From positions 1 through 64,000 of the forward strand of contig NTJI01000004.1 in the NCBI GenBank assembly GCA_002307375.1: a stretch of DNA of 64,000 nucleotides. The letters run 5' to 3'. This DNA is from Lysobacteraceae bacterium NML93-0399. Lineage in GTDB: Bacteria > Pseudomonadota > Gammaproteobacteria > Xanthomonadales > Xanthomonadaceae. The notes beneath the pieces were generated by a model that had not been told where the DNA came from, did not search any database, and worked only from the letters and a program-made list of their open reading frames with translations. Position 1 is the first letter of the stretch; the number at the start of each line of letters is the position of its first letter. Shown here one piece after another: positions 8,665 through 17,585 of the stretch. A program made the translations under genes and the position numbers.

Positions 8665-9629
8665 CCGCCGGCGCCATCGGCGAAGAGCGGCGTCGGACCG
8701 ATCGGCACGACGCCGCTGGGGTTGATGTGCCGGTGGCTCTGATAGTAATGCCGGCGGATGTGGTCGAAGTCGACTGTCGGCGCGACCGCCGGTTCGGCGT
8801 AAAGCCGTTGCGCATAGGCCGACAGCGCAGGGTAGTCGCGCAGCTGCCGCAGGTTGCACTTGAAGTGGCCGTGATACACGGCGTCGAAGCGGAGCAGGGT
8901 GGTGAACAGGCGCCAGTCGGCCTCGGTCTGCGCCTCGCCGCAGAGATACGCGCGATCGGCCAGGTGTGACTCCAGCCAGTCGAGCGTCTCGAACACGCCC
9001 CGCACGGATTCATCGTAAGCCGCCTGGCTGGTGGCGAAGCCGGCCTTGTAGACGCCGTTGTTGAGTCCGTCGTAGATGCGCGCGTTCACTGCATCGATCT
9101 CGCCGAGCAGGTGCGCCGGGGCGAAGTCGCCGGGCGTGGCACCGACATCGTCGAAGGCGCTGTTGAACATGCGGATGATGTCGGCCGACTCGTTGCTGAC
9201 GATCGTCTCGCGCTGCGTGTCCCACAGCACCGGGACGGTCACCCGACCGGTGTAGTTGCGATCGGCGCGCACGTAGAGCTGCCAGAGCGTGTCGACATCG
9301 CGCAGCGGATCCGGGACCACGCCGGGGCCGGGCTTGAACGTCCAGCCGTCCTCGGCCATGAGCCAGTGCGTGACCGACAGGCCGATCATCGCCTGCAGCC
9401 CTTTGAGTTCGCGGAACAGGGTGGCGCGATGCGCCCAGGGACAGGCGCGCGCGACGTAGAGGTGGTATCGCCCCGGCTCGGCAGCGAACCCGCCCACGCC
9501 CGTCGGCCCCGGCGCGCCATCGGGTGTGATCCAGTTGCGGAATGCCGACTGCGGCCGTTGCAGCGTGCCGGCATCGTCCACCAGCTTCGAATCGTCGTCG
9601 TGCCAGATGCCTTCGACCAGCATGCCCAT
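8643..9629 (-). CDS. yqjG: Glutathionyl-hydroquinone reductase (Xi-class GST)
   Basis: 328 residues; start MGMLVEG at 9629 chosen because GAGGA lies upstream and homologues begin similarly. The catalytic Cys sits in ARACPWAHR, the CPWA signature of enzymes that reduce glutathionyl-(hydro)quinones with glutathione. The thioredoxin-like N-terminal half (FRNWITPDG, VPVLWDTQ, IVSNESADIIRMFN) precedes the all-helical GST C-terminal domain (DWRLFTTLLRFDAVYHGHFK). Cytoplasmic, probably in recycling of quinone adducts and oxidative defence. Confidence 0.93.
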   Translation of the reverse strand: MGMLVEGIWHDDDSKLVDDAGTLQRPQSAFRNWITPDGAPGPTGVGGFAAEPGRYHLYVARACPWAHRATLFRELKGLQAMIGLSVTHWLMAEDGWTFKPGPGVVPDPLRDVDTLWQLYVRADRNYTGRVTVPVLWDTQRETIVSNESADIIRMFNSAFDDVGATPGDFAPAHLLGEIDAVNARIYDGLNNGVYKAGFATSQAAYDESVRGVFETLDWLESHLADRAYLCGEAQTEADWRLFTTLLRFDAVYHGHFKCNLRQLRDYPALSAYAQRLYAEPAVAPTVDFDHIRRHYYQSHRHINPSGVVPIGPTPLFADGAGGHASAPA

Positions 9630-9764
9630 CGATGCGTCCTCGTGTGCAGAATTGCCGGTCAGCATCCCGGTGATGCAGTGAACGACACGTCCCCGTACGG
9701 CGCGTGTGGACTCGCCGGTCACATCGCCGTATCCAGACTGCACGCCCCCGACGAGCCCCTCATC

Positions 9765-10724
9765 ATGCGCAATCCTCCGCAGAATCCGCACGACCTCAGC
9801 CGCCACGACATCGGCGACATGCTCAAGACGATCCACGCCGAGGTCCGCGAGCGCGCCGGCTCGCACAAGGGCAAGGTCGCCGACTACATCCCGGCGCTCG
9901 CACAGGCATCGCCCGACGACTTCGGCATGGCCGTGGTGACGCTGGACGGTGACGTGCACACCGTCGGCGAGGCGCATGCGCCGTTCTCGATCCAGAGCAT
10001 CTCCAAGGTGCACACGCTGACCCTGGCGCTGGACATGGCCGGTGACGCGCTGTGGAGGCGCGTGGGCCGCGAGCCGTCGGGCGATCCGTTCAATTCGCTG
10101 ATCCAGCTCGAACACGAGAACGGCATTCCCCGCAATCCCTTCATCAATGCCGGCGCGATCGTGGTCTCGGACGTGATCCTGTCGCACTACGACGATCCGG
10201 AAGCCGCGCTGCTCGCTTTCATGCGCGACCGCGCCGGCAATCCGGACATCGGACGCGACGACGAGATCTGGGAATCCGAACGCAAGAGCGGGTACCGCAA
10301 CGTGGCGCTGGCCAACTTCATCCGCAGCTTCGGCAACATCGAGAACGACGTGCAGGCGGTGCTCGATTTCTATTATTTCCAGTGCGCGCTGCAGATGAAC
10401 TGCATCGATCTTGCGCGCAGCGTGCAGTTTCTCGCCGACCGCGGGAAATGTCCGTCATCGGGCGAGCAGGTGACCAGCATCGAGCGCGCACGGCGCACCA
10501 ATGCGGTGATGATGACCTGCGGTACCTACGACGCCGCAGGCGAGTTCGCGTTCCACGTCGGTCTGCCGGCCAAGAGCGGCGTCGGCGGCGGCATCGTCGC
10601 CGTGGTGCCCAACGTGCTGAGCATGTGTGTCTGGTCGCCAGGGCTCGACGAGAAGGGCAACTCGCTGCTCGGCGGTTACGCCCTGCACCGTTTCACGCGC
10701 ATGACGGGCTTGTCGGTGTTCTGA
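9765..10724 (+). CDS. glsA: Glutaminase A
   Basis: 319 residues from ATG 9765. Family landmarks of the serine-dependent beta-lactamase-fold glutaminases are present: the SxxK motif in SIQSISKVHTL, HENGIPRNPFINAGAI, YFQCALQMNC, RTNAVMMTCGTYDAAGEFA and LPAKSGVGGGI. It hydrolyses L-glutamine to glutamate and ammonia. It stands alone and converges on the GH16 gene across a clear terminator. Confidence 0.96.
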   Translation: MRNPPQNPHDLSRHDIGDMLKTIHAEVRERAGSHKGKVADYIPALAQASPDDFGMAVVTLDGDVHTVGEAHAPFSIQSISKVHTLTLALDMAGDALWRRVGREPSGDPFNSLIQLEHENGIPRNPFINAGAIVVSDVILSHYDDPEAALLAFMRDRAGNPDIGRDDEIWESERKSGYRNVALANFIRSFGNIENDVQAVLDFYYFQCALQMNCIDLARSVQFLADRGKCPSSGEQVTSIERARRTNAVMMTCGTYDAAGEFAFHVGLPAKSGVGGGIVAVVPNVLSMCVWSPGLDEKGNSLLGGYALHRFTRMTGLSVF

Positions 10725-10749
10725 GCCGGGTGCGTCGTTCGCACCCGGC
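10725..10749. terminator. Hairpin between glsA and GH16 gene
   Basis: A perfect 10-bp stem (GCCGGGTGCG / CGCACCCGGC) with a TCGTT loop begins directly after the glsA stop codon and can serve both convergent genes. A long T-tract is absent. Confidence 0.65.
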
Positions 10750-10757
10750 CGCTACGT

Positions 10758-12119
10758 TCAGGGGCTCTGGTAGTAGACATCGTCGATGAAGATTTCGACA
10801 TCCTGCGCGGGCGGGTCGGCGACCACCATGAACATCTGTTTCACTGCGTGCAGGTCCAGGTCGTAGAACGCGCTGAAGGGCAGCGTCACCTCATGCCAAT
10901 TGCCGTCGCGCACCAGCCCGTAGCCCGACCCGCCGGCAACGAAGTCCACCCAGCTGTCGCCGAATGAGGTGTTGATGCCGATCTTGAACGTCGCCTGCGT
11001 CGTCGTGCGCATGCGGAACTTCAGCGCCCCGCCGGCGTAGGCGCTCATGTTGCGGTAGTCGGTCAGAATGCCGAGCCCGAACCACTCCCCGGCGCTGGCG
11101 CGGAACGCCATGAGTTCATTGCCTTCGAATGGTGCCGCCGCGATGGGTGTCATGTTGTTCCAGACGAACAGATCCGCGTCGCTGCCGAAATCCAGCGCGC
11201 CCGAAAGCCCGCTCTGTTCGGAAAACACACCGAAGCGGCCGGCCGGTACGGCGGTGTCGCCGCCGATGTGCAGCTCGCTGTCTGGATGGTCCTGATACAG
11301 GCGGATCCAGTCCACCAGCATTCGACCGGGCAACGGCGCGCTGATGCCGTTCGGATCGAAGATGCCGGTATAGGTGCCGCCGACAGCGAGATTGAGCAGC
11401 AGGAAGTGCGGCTGATGGAACTCGTGCAGGGAAGCGCCTTCGATGTCGGAGATCGCCATCTCGAAGTACTGCACGCCATCGACGGTGACGCGGATGAAGT
11501 CCGGGTCCCAGGTCATCCGATAGATGCGGTAGTCGTCATGCAGGTCGGCCGGGAAATCGAGGTGGTCGGCGTGACTCGCATGGCCGCCGCCGTAGTTCCA
11601 GTGCACCGCGCCGCCGACGCGGCGGTTGGCCACGCCCGCGGCGATGCCGTCGACATGGCCGATCTCCATGATGTCGATCTCGCCGCGATCCGGCCACACG
11701 CCGACCGCGCCGAGCATCCAGTACGCCGGCCACAGGCCGTTGCCCACTTCAGGCGTCCTGATCCGCGCTTCGAGCGTGCCGTACTTGAAATGCACGCGGC
11801 CTTCGGTCTTCAGGCGCGCGGAGGTGAAGGGGCTGCCTTCGAATTGTTCGCGACGTGCCTCGATGACGAGATTGCCGTTCTCGACGCGCGCATTCTCCGG
11901 ACGGCTGGTGTAGTACTGCAGCTCACTGTTGCCCCAGCCGCAGATACCGATCTGGCAGCCGGTGCCGACATCGAAGGTCCAGGTATTGCCGTCGATCGAG
12001 TTGCCTTCGAAGTTTTCTTCCCAGACTGGCGTCTGTGCCTGCGCGGCGGGCGCGGCCGACAGAGCGGCGACGCCGAGACAGGCCGCGGCCAACAGAGCGG
12101 AACGGGTCGTGCGATCCAT
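10758..12119 (-). CDS. Secreted GH16 endo-beta-glucanase with C-terminal binding-like domain
   Basis: 453 residues from ATG 12119, with AAGGAG seven bases upstream. A Sec signal peptide (cleavage near AAQAQ) is followed by a GH16 beta-jelly-roll at about 30-290. Its catalytic ExDxxE signature is GEIDIMEIGH, flanked by WPAYWMLG and WNYGGGHASH; this motif type is typical of bacterial laminarinases/1,3-beta-glucanases. Residues about 300-453 (VFSEQSGLSGALDFG onward, ending EIFIDDVYYQSP) form a second beta-sandwich that resembles carbohydrate-binding or CIA30-like domains. Probably attacks beta-1,3-glucans of fungi, plants or algae. Confidence 0.9.
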   Translation of the reverse strand: MDRTTRSALLAAACLGVAALSAAPAAQAQTPVWEENFEGNSIDGNTWTFDVGTGCQIGICGWGNSELQYYTSRPENARVENGNLVIEARREQFEGSPFTSARLKTEGRVHFKYGTLEARIRTPEVGNGLWPAYWMLGAVGVWPDRGEIDIMEIGHVDGIAAGVANRRVGGAVHWNYGGGHASHADHLDFPADLHDDYRIYRMTWDPDFIRVTVDGVQYFEMAISDIEGASLHEFHQPHFLLLNLAVGGTYTGIFDPNGISAPLPGRMLVDWIRLYQDHPDSELHIGGDTAVPAGRFGVFSEQSGLSGALDFGSDADLFVWNNMTPIAAAPFEGNELMAFRASAGEWFGLGILTDYRNMSAYAGGALKFRMRTTTQATFKIGINTSFGDSWVDFVAGGSGYGLVRDGNWHEVTLPFSAFYDLDLHAVKQMFMVVADPPAQDVEIFIDDVYYQSP

Positions 12120-12286
12120 GTGGGCTCCTTGCGTGATGACGGGTCGGCCCACCCCTGTCCTGGGCCGTCTTCGACGCTGCCGTCGGTTGACAACGCTGTC
12201 AAAGGCGCGGGTCGCCGATGTCGCATTCGGGGCAGGAGGTCACGGAATCCTGTTCAAATCGCGTGAAATGACGCCTACGACGAGCC

Positions 12287-12344
12287 CCCCCGTTGCTGCA
12301 TCTGCAGCAACGGGGGCCGTCGGCTTCTGTCTTGATCAGAAGCC
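12287..12344 (-). terminator. Two consecutive hairpins downstream of pirin gene
   Basis: A perfect 14-bp stem (12287-12300 with 12303-12316, 2-nt loop as written) is followed by a second 8-bp stem (12322-12329 GGCTTCTG with 12337-12344 CAGAAGCC). Both lie between the pirin stop and the GH16 start, which point the same way. They probably end the pirin transcript, but no T-tract follows, and they could also act in the GH16 upstream region. Confidence 0.55.
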
Positions 12345-12365
12345 TCACCGCACGGCGGAAGCGGC

Positions 12366-13067
12366 TCAAGGTGCGGTGTCGACCAGCACCAGTTCTGCAT
12401 CCTCGAGCGCGGTCACGCGGATCGTCGACTCGCCTCGGATCGCCGCGCCGTCACGCGCCTCGATACGCGTGCCGTTGATCTCGACCGCACCGGACGCAGG
12501 CACCAGATAGCCGAGCCGGTCGTCGCCGAACACGTATTCCGCGCTCTCGCCGGCCTTAAGTGTTGCGCCGAGCACGCGGGCGGCCGCGCGAATCGGCAAT
12601 GCGTCCTCGTCGCCGTCGATGCCACTGGCCAGGGCGACGAAGCCGCCGCTGCGCGCGTCCTTCGGGAACGGCTTGGTGCCCCAGGTCGGCGCGCCACCCC
12701 GGGCGTCGGGGATGATCCAGATCTGGAAGATCCGGGTCTGCGCGTCCTCCATGTTGTACTCGGCGTGCTGGATGCCGGTACCTGCGCTCATCACCTGCAC
12801 ATCGCCGGCAGCCGTGCGGCCCGCGTTGCCCAGATTGTCCTTGTGGCTGATCGCGCCCTCGCGGACGTAGGTGATGATTTCCATGTCCGAATGCGGGTGC
12901 GGCGGAAAGCCGGTACGCGGCGCGATGAGGTCGTCGTTCCAGACCCGCAGCGCGCCCCAGCCCATTCGTGCCGGATCGTGATAGCTCGCGAACGAAAAAT
13001 GGTGGTGGGCATCGAGCCAGCCGTGGTTGGCGGCGCCGAGGGTGTCGAAGGGGCGGCGTTCGATCAT
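12366..13067 (-). CDS. Pirin family protein (quercetinase-like bicupin)
   Basis: 233 residues; start MIERRPFDTL at 13067. The N-terminal cupin keeps the metal-binding set of bacterial pirins: HPHSDMEIITYV and GTGIQHAEYN (three His plus Glu). FQIWIIPD and the shorter C-terminal cupin with YLVPASGAVEING follow. E. coli YhhW, of the same type, has quercetin 2,3-dioxygenase activity, but the natural substrate is unknown. Divergent from the adjacent LysR regulator, which probably controls it. Confidence 0.92.
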   Translation of the reverse strand: MIERRPFDTLGAANHGWLDAHHHFSFASYHDPARMGWGALRVWNDDLIAPRTGFPPHPHSDMEIITYVREGAISHKDNLGNAGRTAAGDVQVMSAGTGIQHAEYNMEDAQTRIFQIWIIPDARGGAPTWGTKPFPKDARSGGFVALASGIDGDEDALPIRAAARVLGATLKAGESAEYVFGDDRLGYLVPASGAVEINGTRIEARDGAAIRGESTIRVTALEDAELVLVDTAP

Positions 13068-13109
13068 GTCGTTCTCCAGTGCGTTGCGGGAATGGCGCCA
13101 CGTTACGCC

Positions 13110-13150
13110 TTGCCCTGCACACAAGGAAAGGAAAGAATGGAAAACCATTC
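13110..13150 (+). promoter_or_regulatory. Candidate promoter and operator between pirin and lysR genes
   Basis: The 100-bp divergent gap contains a perfect inverted repeat GAATGG-AAAA-CCATTC at 13135-13150. It overlaps a plausible plus-strand promoter (TTGCCC at 13110-13115, 17-bp spacer, AAGAAT at 13133-13138). A regulator site overlapping the -10 of the regulator's own gene fits LysR-type autoregulation. This is inferred from the sequence alone. Confidence 0.45.
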
Positions 13151-13167
13151 ATTCCGATATCAACGTC

Positions 13168-14082
13168 ATGCAGCTTCCCGACCTCGAAGCCTGGGCAATC
13201 TTCGCGCGCGTGGCCGAGCTGGGCTCGTTCGCGGCCACCGCCGAGGCGCTGGGCATCACCCAGCCGACGGTGTCCAAGGCGATCGCACGGCTGGAGAAGC
13301 GCATCGGCACACCGTTGCTGCACCGCACGTCGCGGCGCATGACGCTGACCGCGGCAGGGCACGCGGCAGTGGAGCGCGCGGCACGCTTGCTGGCCGAAGG
13401 CGAGGCGGTCGAGGCGGCCGTCACCGCGCAGGCGGTGAGCCCTCGCGGACACATCCGCATGGCAGCGCCGATGTCGTTCGGTGTTGCCCATCTCGCACCG
13501 CTGCTGCCGGCCTTCATGGCGAAGTTTCCGGATGTCACCATCGAGCTGGCGCTCAGCGATGAAACCGTCGACATCGTCGGTGGCGGTTTCGATCTCGCCC
13601 TGCGCATCGGCATGCTCGACGATTCCAGCCTGCTCGCACGCCGACTGTGCGGGGTGCGCATCCTGCTGGTCGGCGCGCCGGCCTATCTGGAGCGCGAAGG
13701 CCGACCGAAGCATCCGCGTGATCTCGCCACCCATCGCGGCCTGACCTACGCCTACGCGCGCTCGGGCGCGGCCTGGCGCTTCCATCATGCGCGGCACGGC
13801 GACTACTCGGTCGGCGTGCCCTCGGTGCTGCGCGCCAACAACGCCGAAGCACTGACCCCGGCCCTGCTGGCCGGGCAGGGGCTCGCACTGCAGCCGGAAT
13901 TCCTGGTCTGGCGCGAGCTCAAGCGCGGCGCCCTGGAGATCGCGCTGCCGGGCTGGCAACCGCCCGAGATCGCGGTGCATGTGGTCATGCCGCCGGGGCG
14001 TGGACGTCCTGCACGCGTGCAGGCGCTGATCGACCATCTGGCTCGCCGGCTGGCGCAGGCGCCATGGGCGGCGGACGCCTGA
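13168..14082 (+). CDS. LysR-type transcriptional regulator
   Basis: 304 residues. The N-terminal winged helix-turn-helix covers about residues 1-60 (FAATAEALGITQPTVSKAIA), and a periplasmic-binding-protein-like effector domain follows from about 88. The form resembles the CrgA/AaeR-like branch often found beside pirin or quinone-related genes. ATG 13168 is preceded by no clear Shine-Dalgarno; the frame is open upstream but the start fits family N-termini (LPDLEAWAIFARVAE). Divergent from the pirin gene. Confidence 0.93.
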   Translation: MQLPDLEAWAIFARVAELGSFAATAEALGITQPTVSKAIARLEKRIGTPLLHRTSRRMTLTAAGHAAVERAARLLAEGEAVEAAVTAQAVSPRGHIRMAAPMSFGVAHLAPLLPAFMAKFPDVTIELALSDETVDIVGGGFDLALRIGMLDDSSLLARRLCGVRILLVGAPAYLEREGRPKHPRDLATHRGLTYAYARSGAAWRFHHARHGDYSVGVPSVLRANNAEALTPALLAGQGLALQPEFLVWRELKRGALEIALPGWQPPEIAVHVVMPPGRGRPARVQALIDHLARRLAQAPWAADA

Positions 14083-14148
14083 TCGGGCCGAGCGTCCGTC
14101 GCGACGCCTCCGCTACGCTAGGCAGCCTTTCGCCGACCGGATTTACAG

Positions 14149-15222
14149 ATGCTGCCCACGCGTTTCGCCCCTTGTCTGGCGCTGCTGCTGTCGGCCTGCG
14201 TCGGTGCGCCGGTCGTGGAATCCGCTTCCGACCAGAAGGCCGTCATGTCCGAACCCGCTACCGAATCCGCTACCGAAACGCGCTTCCGCACCCCGGCCGG
14301 TTATGCCGACGCGATCGATGCCGTCGCCCGTCTCGACACCGCACACGACGCCGTGCCCGCCGTGGCAGGTCTACGCCTGGGGACGTTCGCCGGCATGCCG
14401 GCCCTGCTGGTCGACACGCCGCACGCCACTGCCGCGGTCGCGCTGCACGGAGGCCATCTGTTGTCCTACGTGCCGGCGGGCGGTGAGGATCTGCTGTGGC
14501 TGTCGCCGCGCGTGGCGGCCGCGCCGGCGCCCATCCGCGGCGGCGTGCCGGTGGTGTGGCCGTATTTCGGGCGCCAGGGGCAGGGCGACGATGTGCCGTC
14601 GCACGGCTTCGTGCGCACGATGCGCTGGCAGCTCGTTCACGCCGCACGCGAAGCCGACGGCACGATGACGCTGGCATTGGCGCCGCCCGCATTTGCGGAA
14701 CTCGATCTGGAACTGCGCATGGACCTGCGCATCGGCGCGACGCTCGAGCAGTCGCTGACGACCCGCAACACCGGCGCGGCGCCGGTGGTGTTCAGCCAGG
14801 CGCTGCACACCTACTTCCGTGTCTCGGACGTGCACGACGTCCACGTCGACGGGCTCGAAGGCCTCGACTTCCTCGACAAGAACGACGGCTACGACGTGCA
14901 TCGGCAGCAGGGGCCATGGCGCCTCGACGACGCACGTGACCCGGGCCGCAGCGATTACATCTATACCGGCGCCGGTGGCCGCTACCGGCTCGACGATCCG
15001 GGCCTGGGCCGGCGGATCGACCTGCAGACGCAGGGCAGCGGGACGCTGGTGGTCTGGAACCCGGGCGAGGCGTCGGCCGAGCGTTCGAGCGACATGAACG
15101 CGGGCGCATGGCGCGGCTTCGTGTGCCTGGAGGCGGCCAATGCCGGTCCGGGCACGGTGCGACTTGCCCCCGGCGCGCAGCACGTGCTCTCCCAGCGCGT
15201 CGAAGTGCAGCCGCTCGACTGA
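14149..15222 (+). CDS. D-hexose-6-phosphate mutarotase-like protein with lipoprotein signal
   Basis: 357 residues. Residues about 65-357 match the YeaD/aldose-1-epimerase family, with the catalytic set visible: VPSHGFVRTM (His), SQALHTYFRVSD (His) and CLEAAN (Glu). The N-terminus is unusual: hydrophobic residues 6-16 lead to a lipobox LLSAC (Cys17), then a linker. YeaD homologues are cytoplasmic and have no such signal. A second in-frame ATG at 14245 (MSEPATESATE) would give a cytoplasmic form of usual length, so both start and location are open. The preceding gene is lysR, 66 bp upstream. Confidence 0.85.
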   Translation: MLPTRFAPCLALLLSACVGAPVVESASDQKAVMSEPATESATETRFRTPAGYADAIDAVARLDTAHDAVPAVAGLRLGTFAGMPALLVDTPHATAAVALHGGHLLSYVPAGGEDLLWLSPRVAAAPAPIRGGVPVVWPYFGRQGQGDDVPSHGFVRTMRWQLVHAAREADGTMTLALAPPAFAELDLELRMDLRIGATLEQSLTTRNTGAAPVVFSQALHTYFRVSDVHDVHVDGLEGLDFLDKNDGYDVHRQQGPWRLDDARDPGRSDYIYTGAGGRYRLDDPGLGRRIDLQTQGSGTLVVWNPGEASAERSSDMNAGAWRGFVCLEAANAGPGTVRLAPGAQHVLSQRVEVQPLD

Positions 15223-15348
15223 CCTCGCCACGCGAGTGCCATTGGTTGGGGCCGGCGGTCCGCACCGCGCCTGCCCGGGCCGGTATGCTGGCCGGCCGGT
15301 TTTGCATGACCGCAGGCCGGACCGACACGACATTTTCGGAGATCGACC

Positions 15349-17475
15349 TTGAAGAAGACCCTGCTGTCCGCAGCCACGGCGCTCGCGCTGACGATGGCGG
15401 CCTCGTCCGCCGCCGCCCACGACCACGACCACGCCTGCTTTGACGAGCTGTGCCAGCTGCAGGCCCTGTTCCAGGCCGAATCCGGCGCCGGCGGCAGCGC
15501 CGAGACACCGGTCACCGCGCAGCGCATGGGGACCTGGGGCATCGACACCGCCGGCATGGACACCAGCGTCCGTCCGGGCGAGGACTTCTTCCGCTACGTC
15601 AGCGGTACCTGGGCGCAGAACACCGAGATTCCGTCCGACAAGTCGAGCTACGGCGCGTTCCTGGTGCTGCGCGACCTGTCCGAGGCGCGTGTGCGCCAGC
15701 TGGTCGAGGGCTACCAGCCCGGCGATACCGCGCATCCGGATCGCGCGAAGGTCGCAACGCTGTACGCGGGCTTCATGGACGAGGCTGCCATCGAGGCACT
15801 CGGCGCGCAGCCGCTGGCGCCCAAGCTCGCCGCGATCCGCGCCGCCAATGACCGCGAGGCGCTCGCCACGCTGATGGGCGAAAGCCAGGGCGACTTCGGT
15901 CGCAGCTTCTTCGGCCTGGGCGTGTCCGACGACCAGCGCGATCCCGACCGTTACACGCTGTACATGAGCCAGTCGGGCCTGGGCCTGGGCGATCGCGAGA
16001 TGTACCTGCGCGAAAACTTCGCGCCGCAGCGCGAGCGCTACCTGGCCTACGTCGCGCAGATGCTCGAGCTGGGCGGCTGGGACAACCCGCAGCAGAACGC
16101 CGAAGCCATCCTGGCGATGGAGACGCAGATCGCCGAAGCGCACTGGACCCGCGCCGAAAGCCGTGACCGCGACCGCACCTACAACCCGGTCGAACTCTCC
16201 GCCTTCGAGACCACCGCGCCCGGCTTCCCGTGGGCCACGTATTTCGCCGCGGCCGGCGTGCCGCAGGCGCCGCGCGCGGTCGTGCGCCAGAGCACGGCGA
16301 TTCCGAAGATGGCGGCGATCTTCGCCCAGACGGATATCGAAACGCTGCAGGCCTGGCAGGCCTTCCACACCATCGACAACGCCGCGCCGCTGCTGTCGAA
16401 GGCGTTCTCCGATGCGCGCTTCGAGTTCCGCAACAAGTTCCTGTCCGGCCAGCCCGAGCAGCAGGAGCGCTGGAAGCGCGGCGTGGCGTTTGCCGAGAAC
16501 ACCATGGGTGAGGCGATCGGCCGCGACTACGTCGAGCTGTATTTCCCCGCCGATGCCAAGGCCAAGATGGACGAGCTGGTCGCCAACGTGAAGGTGGCGA
16601 TGGGCGCGCGCCTCGACCAGCTCGACTGGATGGGCGCCGACACCAAGGCCGAGGCGCGCAAGAAGCTCGAAGGCTTCGGGCTGAAGATCGGTCACCCCGA
16701 CGAATGGCGCGACTACAGCGCGCTCGACGTCCGCGCCGACGACGTGTTCGGCAATGCCGAGCGCTCGATGGCGTTCGAGTGGGATTACCGCCGCAACCGC
16801 CTGGGCAAGGAAGTCGACCAGGGCGAGTGGGGCATGACCCCGCAGACCGTCAATGCCTACTACAACTCGGTCAAGAACGAGATCGTGTTCCCGGCCGCGA
16901 TCCTGCAGCCGCCGTTCTTCGATCCGGACGCCGATCCGGCGGTCAACTATGGCGCCATCGGCGGCGTGATCGGCCACGAGATCATCCACGGCTTCGACGA
17001 CCAGGGCCGCAAGTCCGACGGTGAAGGCGTGCTGCGCGACTGGTGGACGGCCGAGGACGCGGCCAAGTTCGAGGCTCAGGCCGAGAAGCTCGGCGCCCAG
17101 TACGAGGCTTACGAGTTCCCGCAGCTGCCGGGCATGCACATCAACGGCAAGGTGGCGATGGGCGAGAACATCGGCGACCTGGGCGGCATCACGATCGCGC
17201 TCGAAGCCTACCGGCGTTCGCTCGACGGCCAGCCGGCACCCGTCATCGACGGCTTCACCGGCGAGCAGCGCCTGTTCATGGGCTGGGCGCAGGTGTGGCG
17301 CACGCTGTGGCGCGACGACGCACTGCGTCAGCAGCTGGTCAACGGCACGCATTCGCCGGGCCACATCCGTGCGTTCGCGCCGCTGCGCAATGTCGATGCC
17401 TGGTACGACGCGTTCGGCATCACCGAGCAGGACGCGCACTGGATCGCACCGGAGGATCGCGTCCGGATCTGGTGA
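15349..17475 (+). CDS. Secreted M13-family zinc endopeptidase (PepO/neprilysin type)
   Basis: 708 residues starting at TTG 15349, with GGAG eight bases upstream. A Sec signal peptide (about residues 1-24) is followed by a His/Asp/Cys-containing stretch HDHDHACFDELC. The protein has the full M13 architecture: N-terminal PGEDFFRYVSGTW, zinc site GHEIIHGFDD at about 543, second signature GENIGDLGGI, and the C-terminal motif ending in Trp (VRIW). Periplasmic or secreted, cleaving oligopeptides. A palindromic terminator follows. Confidence 0.95.
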   Translation: MKKTLLSAATALALTMAASSAAAHDHDHACFDELCQLQALFQAESGAGGSAETPVTAQRMGTWGIDTAGMDTSVRPGEDFFRYVSGTWAQNTEIPSDKSSYGAFLVLRDLSEARVRQLVEGYQPGDTAHPDRAKVATLYAGFMDEAAIEALGAQPLAPKLAAIRAANDREALATLMGESQGDFGRSFFGLGVSDDQRDPDRYTLYMSQSGLGLGDREMYLRENFAPQRERYLAYVAQMLELGGWDNPQQNAEAILAMETQIAEAHWTRAESRDRDRTYNPVELSAFETTAPGFPWATYFAAAGVPQAPRAVVRQSTAIPKMAAIFAQTDIETLQAWQAFHTIDNAAPLLSKAFSDARFEFRNKFLSGQPEQQERWKRGVAFAENTMGEAIGRDYVELYFPADAKAKMDELVANVKVAMGARLDQLDWMGADTKAEARKKLEGFGLKIGHPDEWRDYSALDVRADDVFGNAERSMAFEWDYRRNRLGKEVDQGEWGMTPQTVNAYYNSVKNEIVFPAAILQPPFFDPDADPAVNYGAIGGVIGHEIIHGFDDQGRKSDGEGVLRDWWTAEDAAKFEAQAEKLGAQYEAYEFPQLPGMHINGKVAMGENIGDLGGITIALEAYRRSLDGQPAPVIDGFTGEQRLFMGWAQVWRTLWRDDALRQQLVNGTHSPGHIRAFAPLRNVDAWYDAFGITEQDAHWIAPEDRVRIW

Positions 17476-17494
17476 TCCGCACCTTCTGTGCGCC

Positions 17495-17528
17495 ACGAAA
17501 AAGGCCGGGAATTCCCGGCCTTTTTCGT
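17495..17528. terminator. Bidirectional terminator after M13 peptidase gene
   Basis: A perfect 34-bp palindrome centred on GGGAATTCCC, with five As on the left and five Ts on the right, gives a strong intrinsic terminator on both strands. It separates the convergent M13 peptidase and AbgT transporter genes. Confidence 0.92.
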
Positions 17529-17585
17529 ATCCTGCAGTCGCGCACCTGCGCGATGGTGCGGGCGCGGGCGCCCGACGCTGGCACT

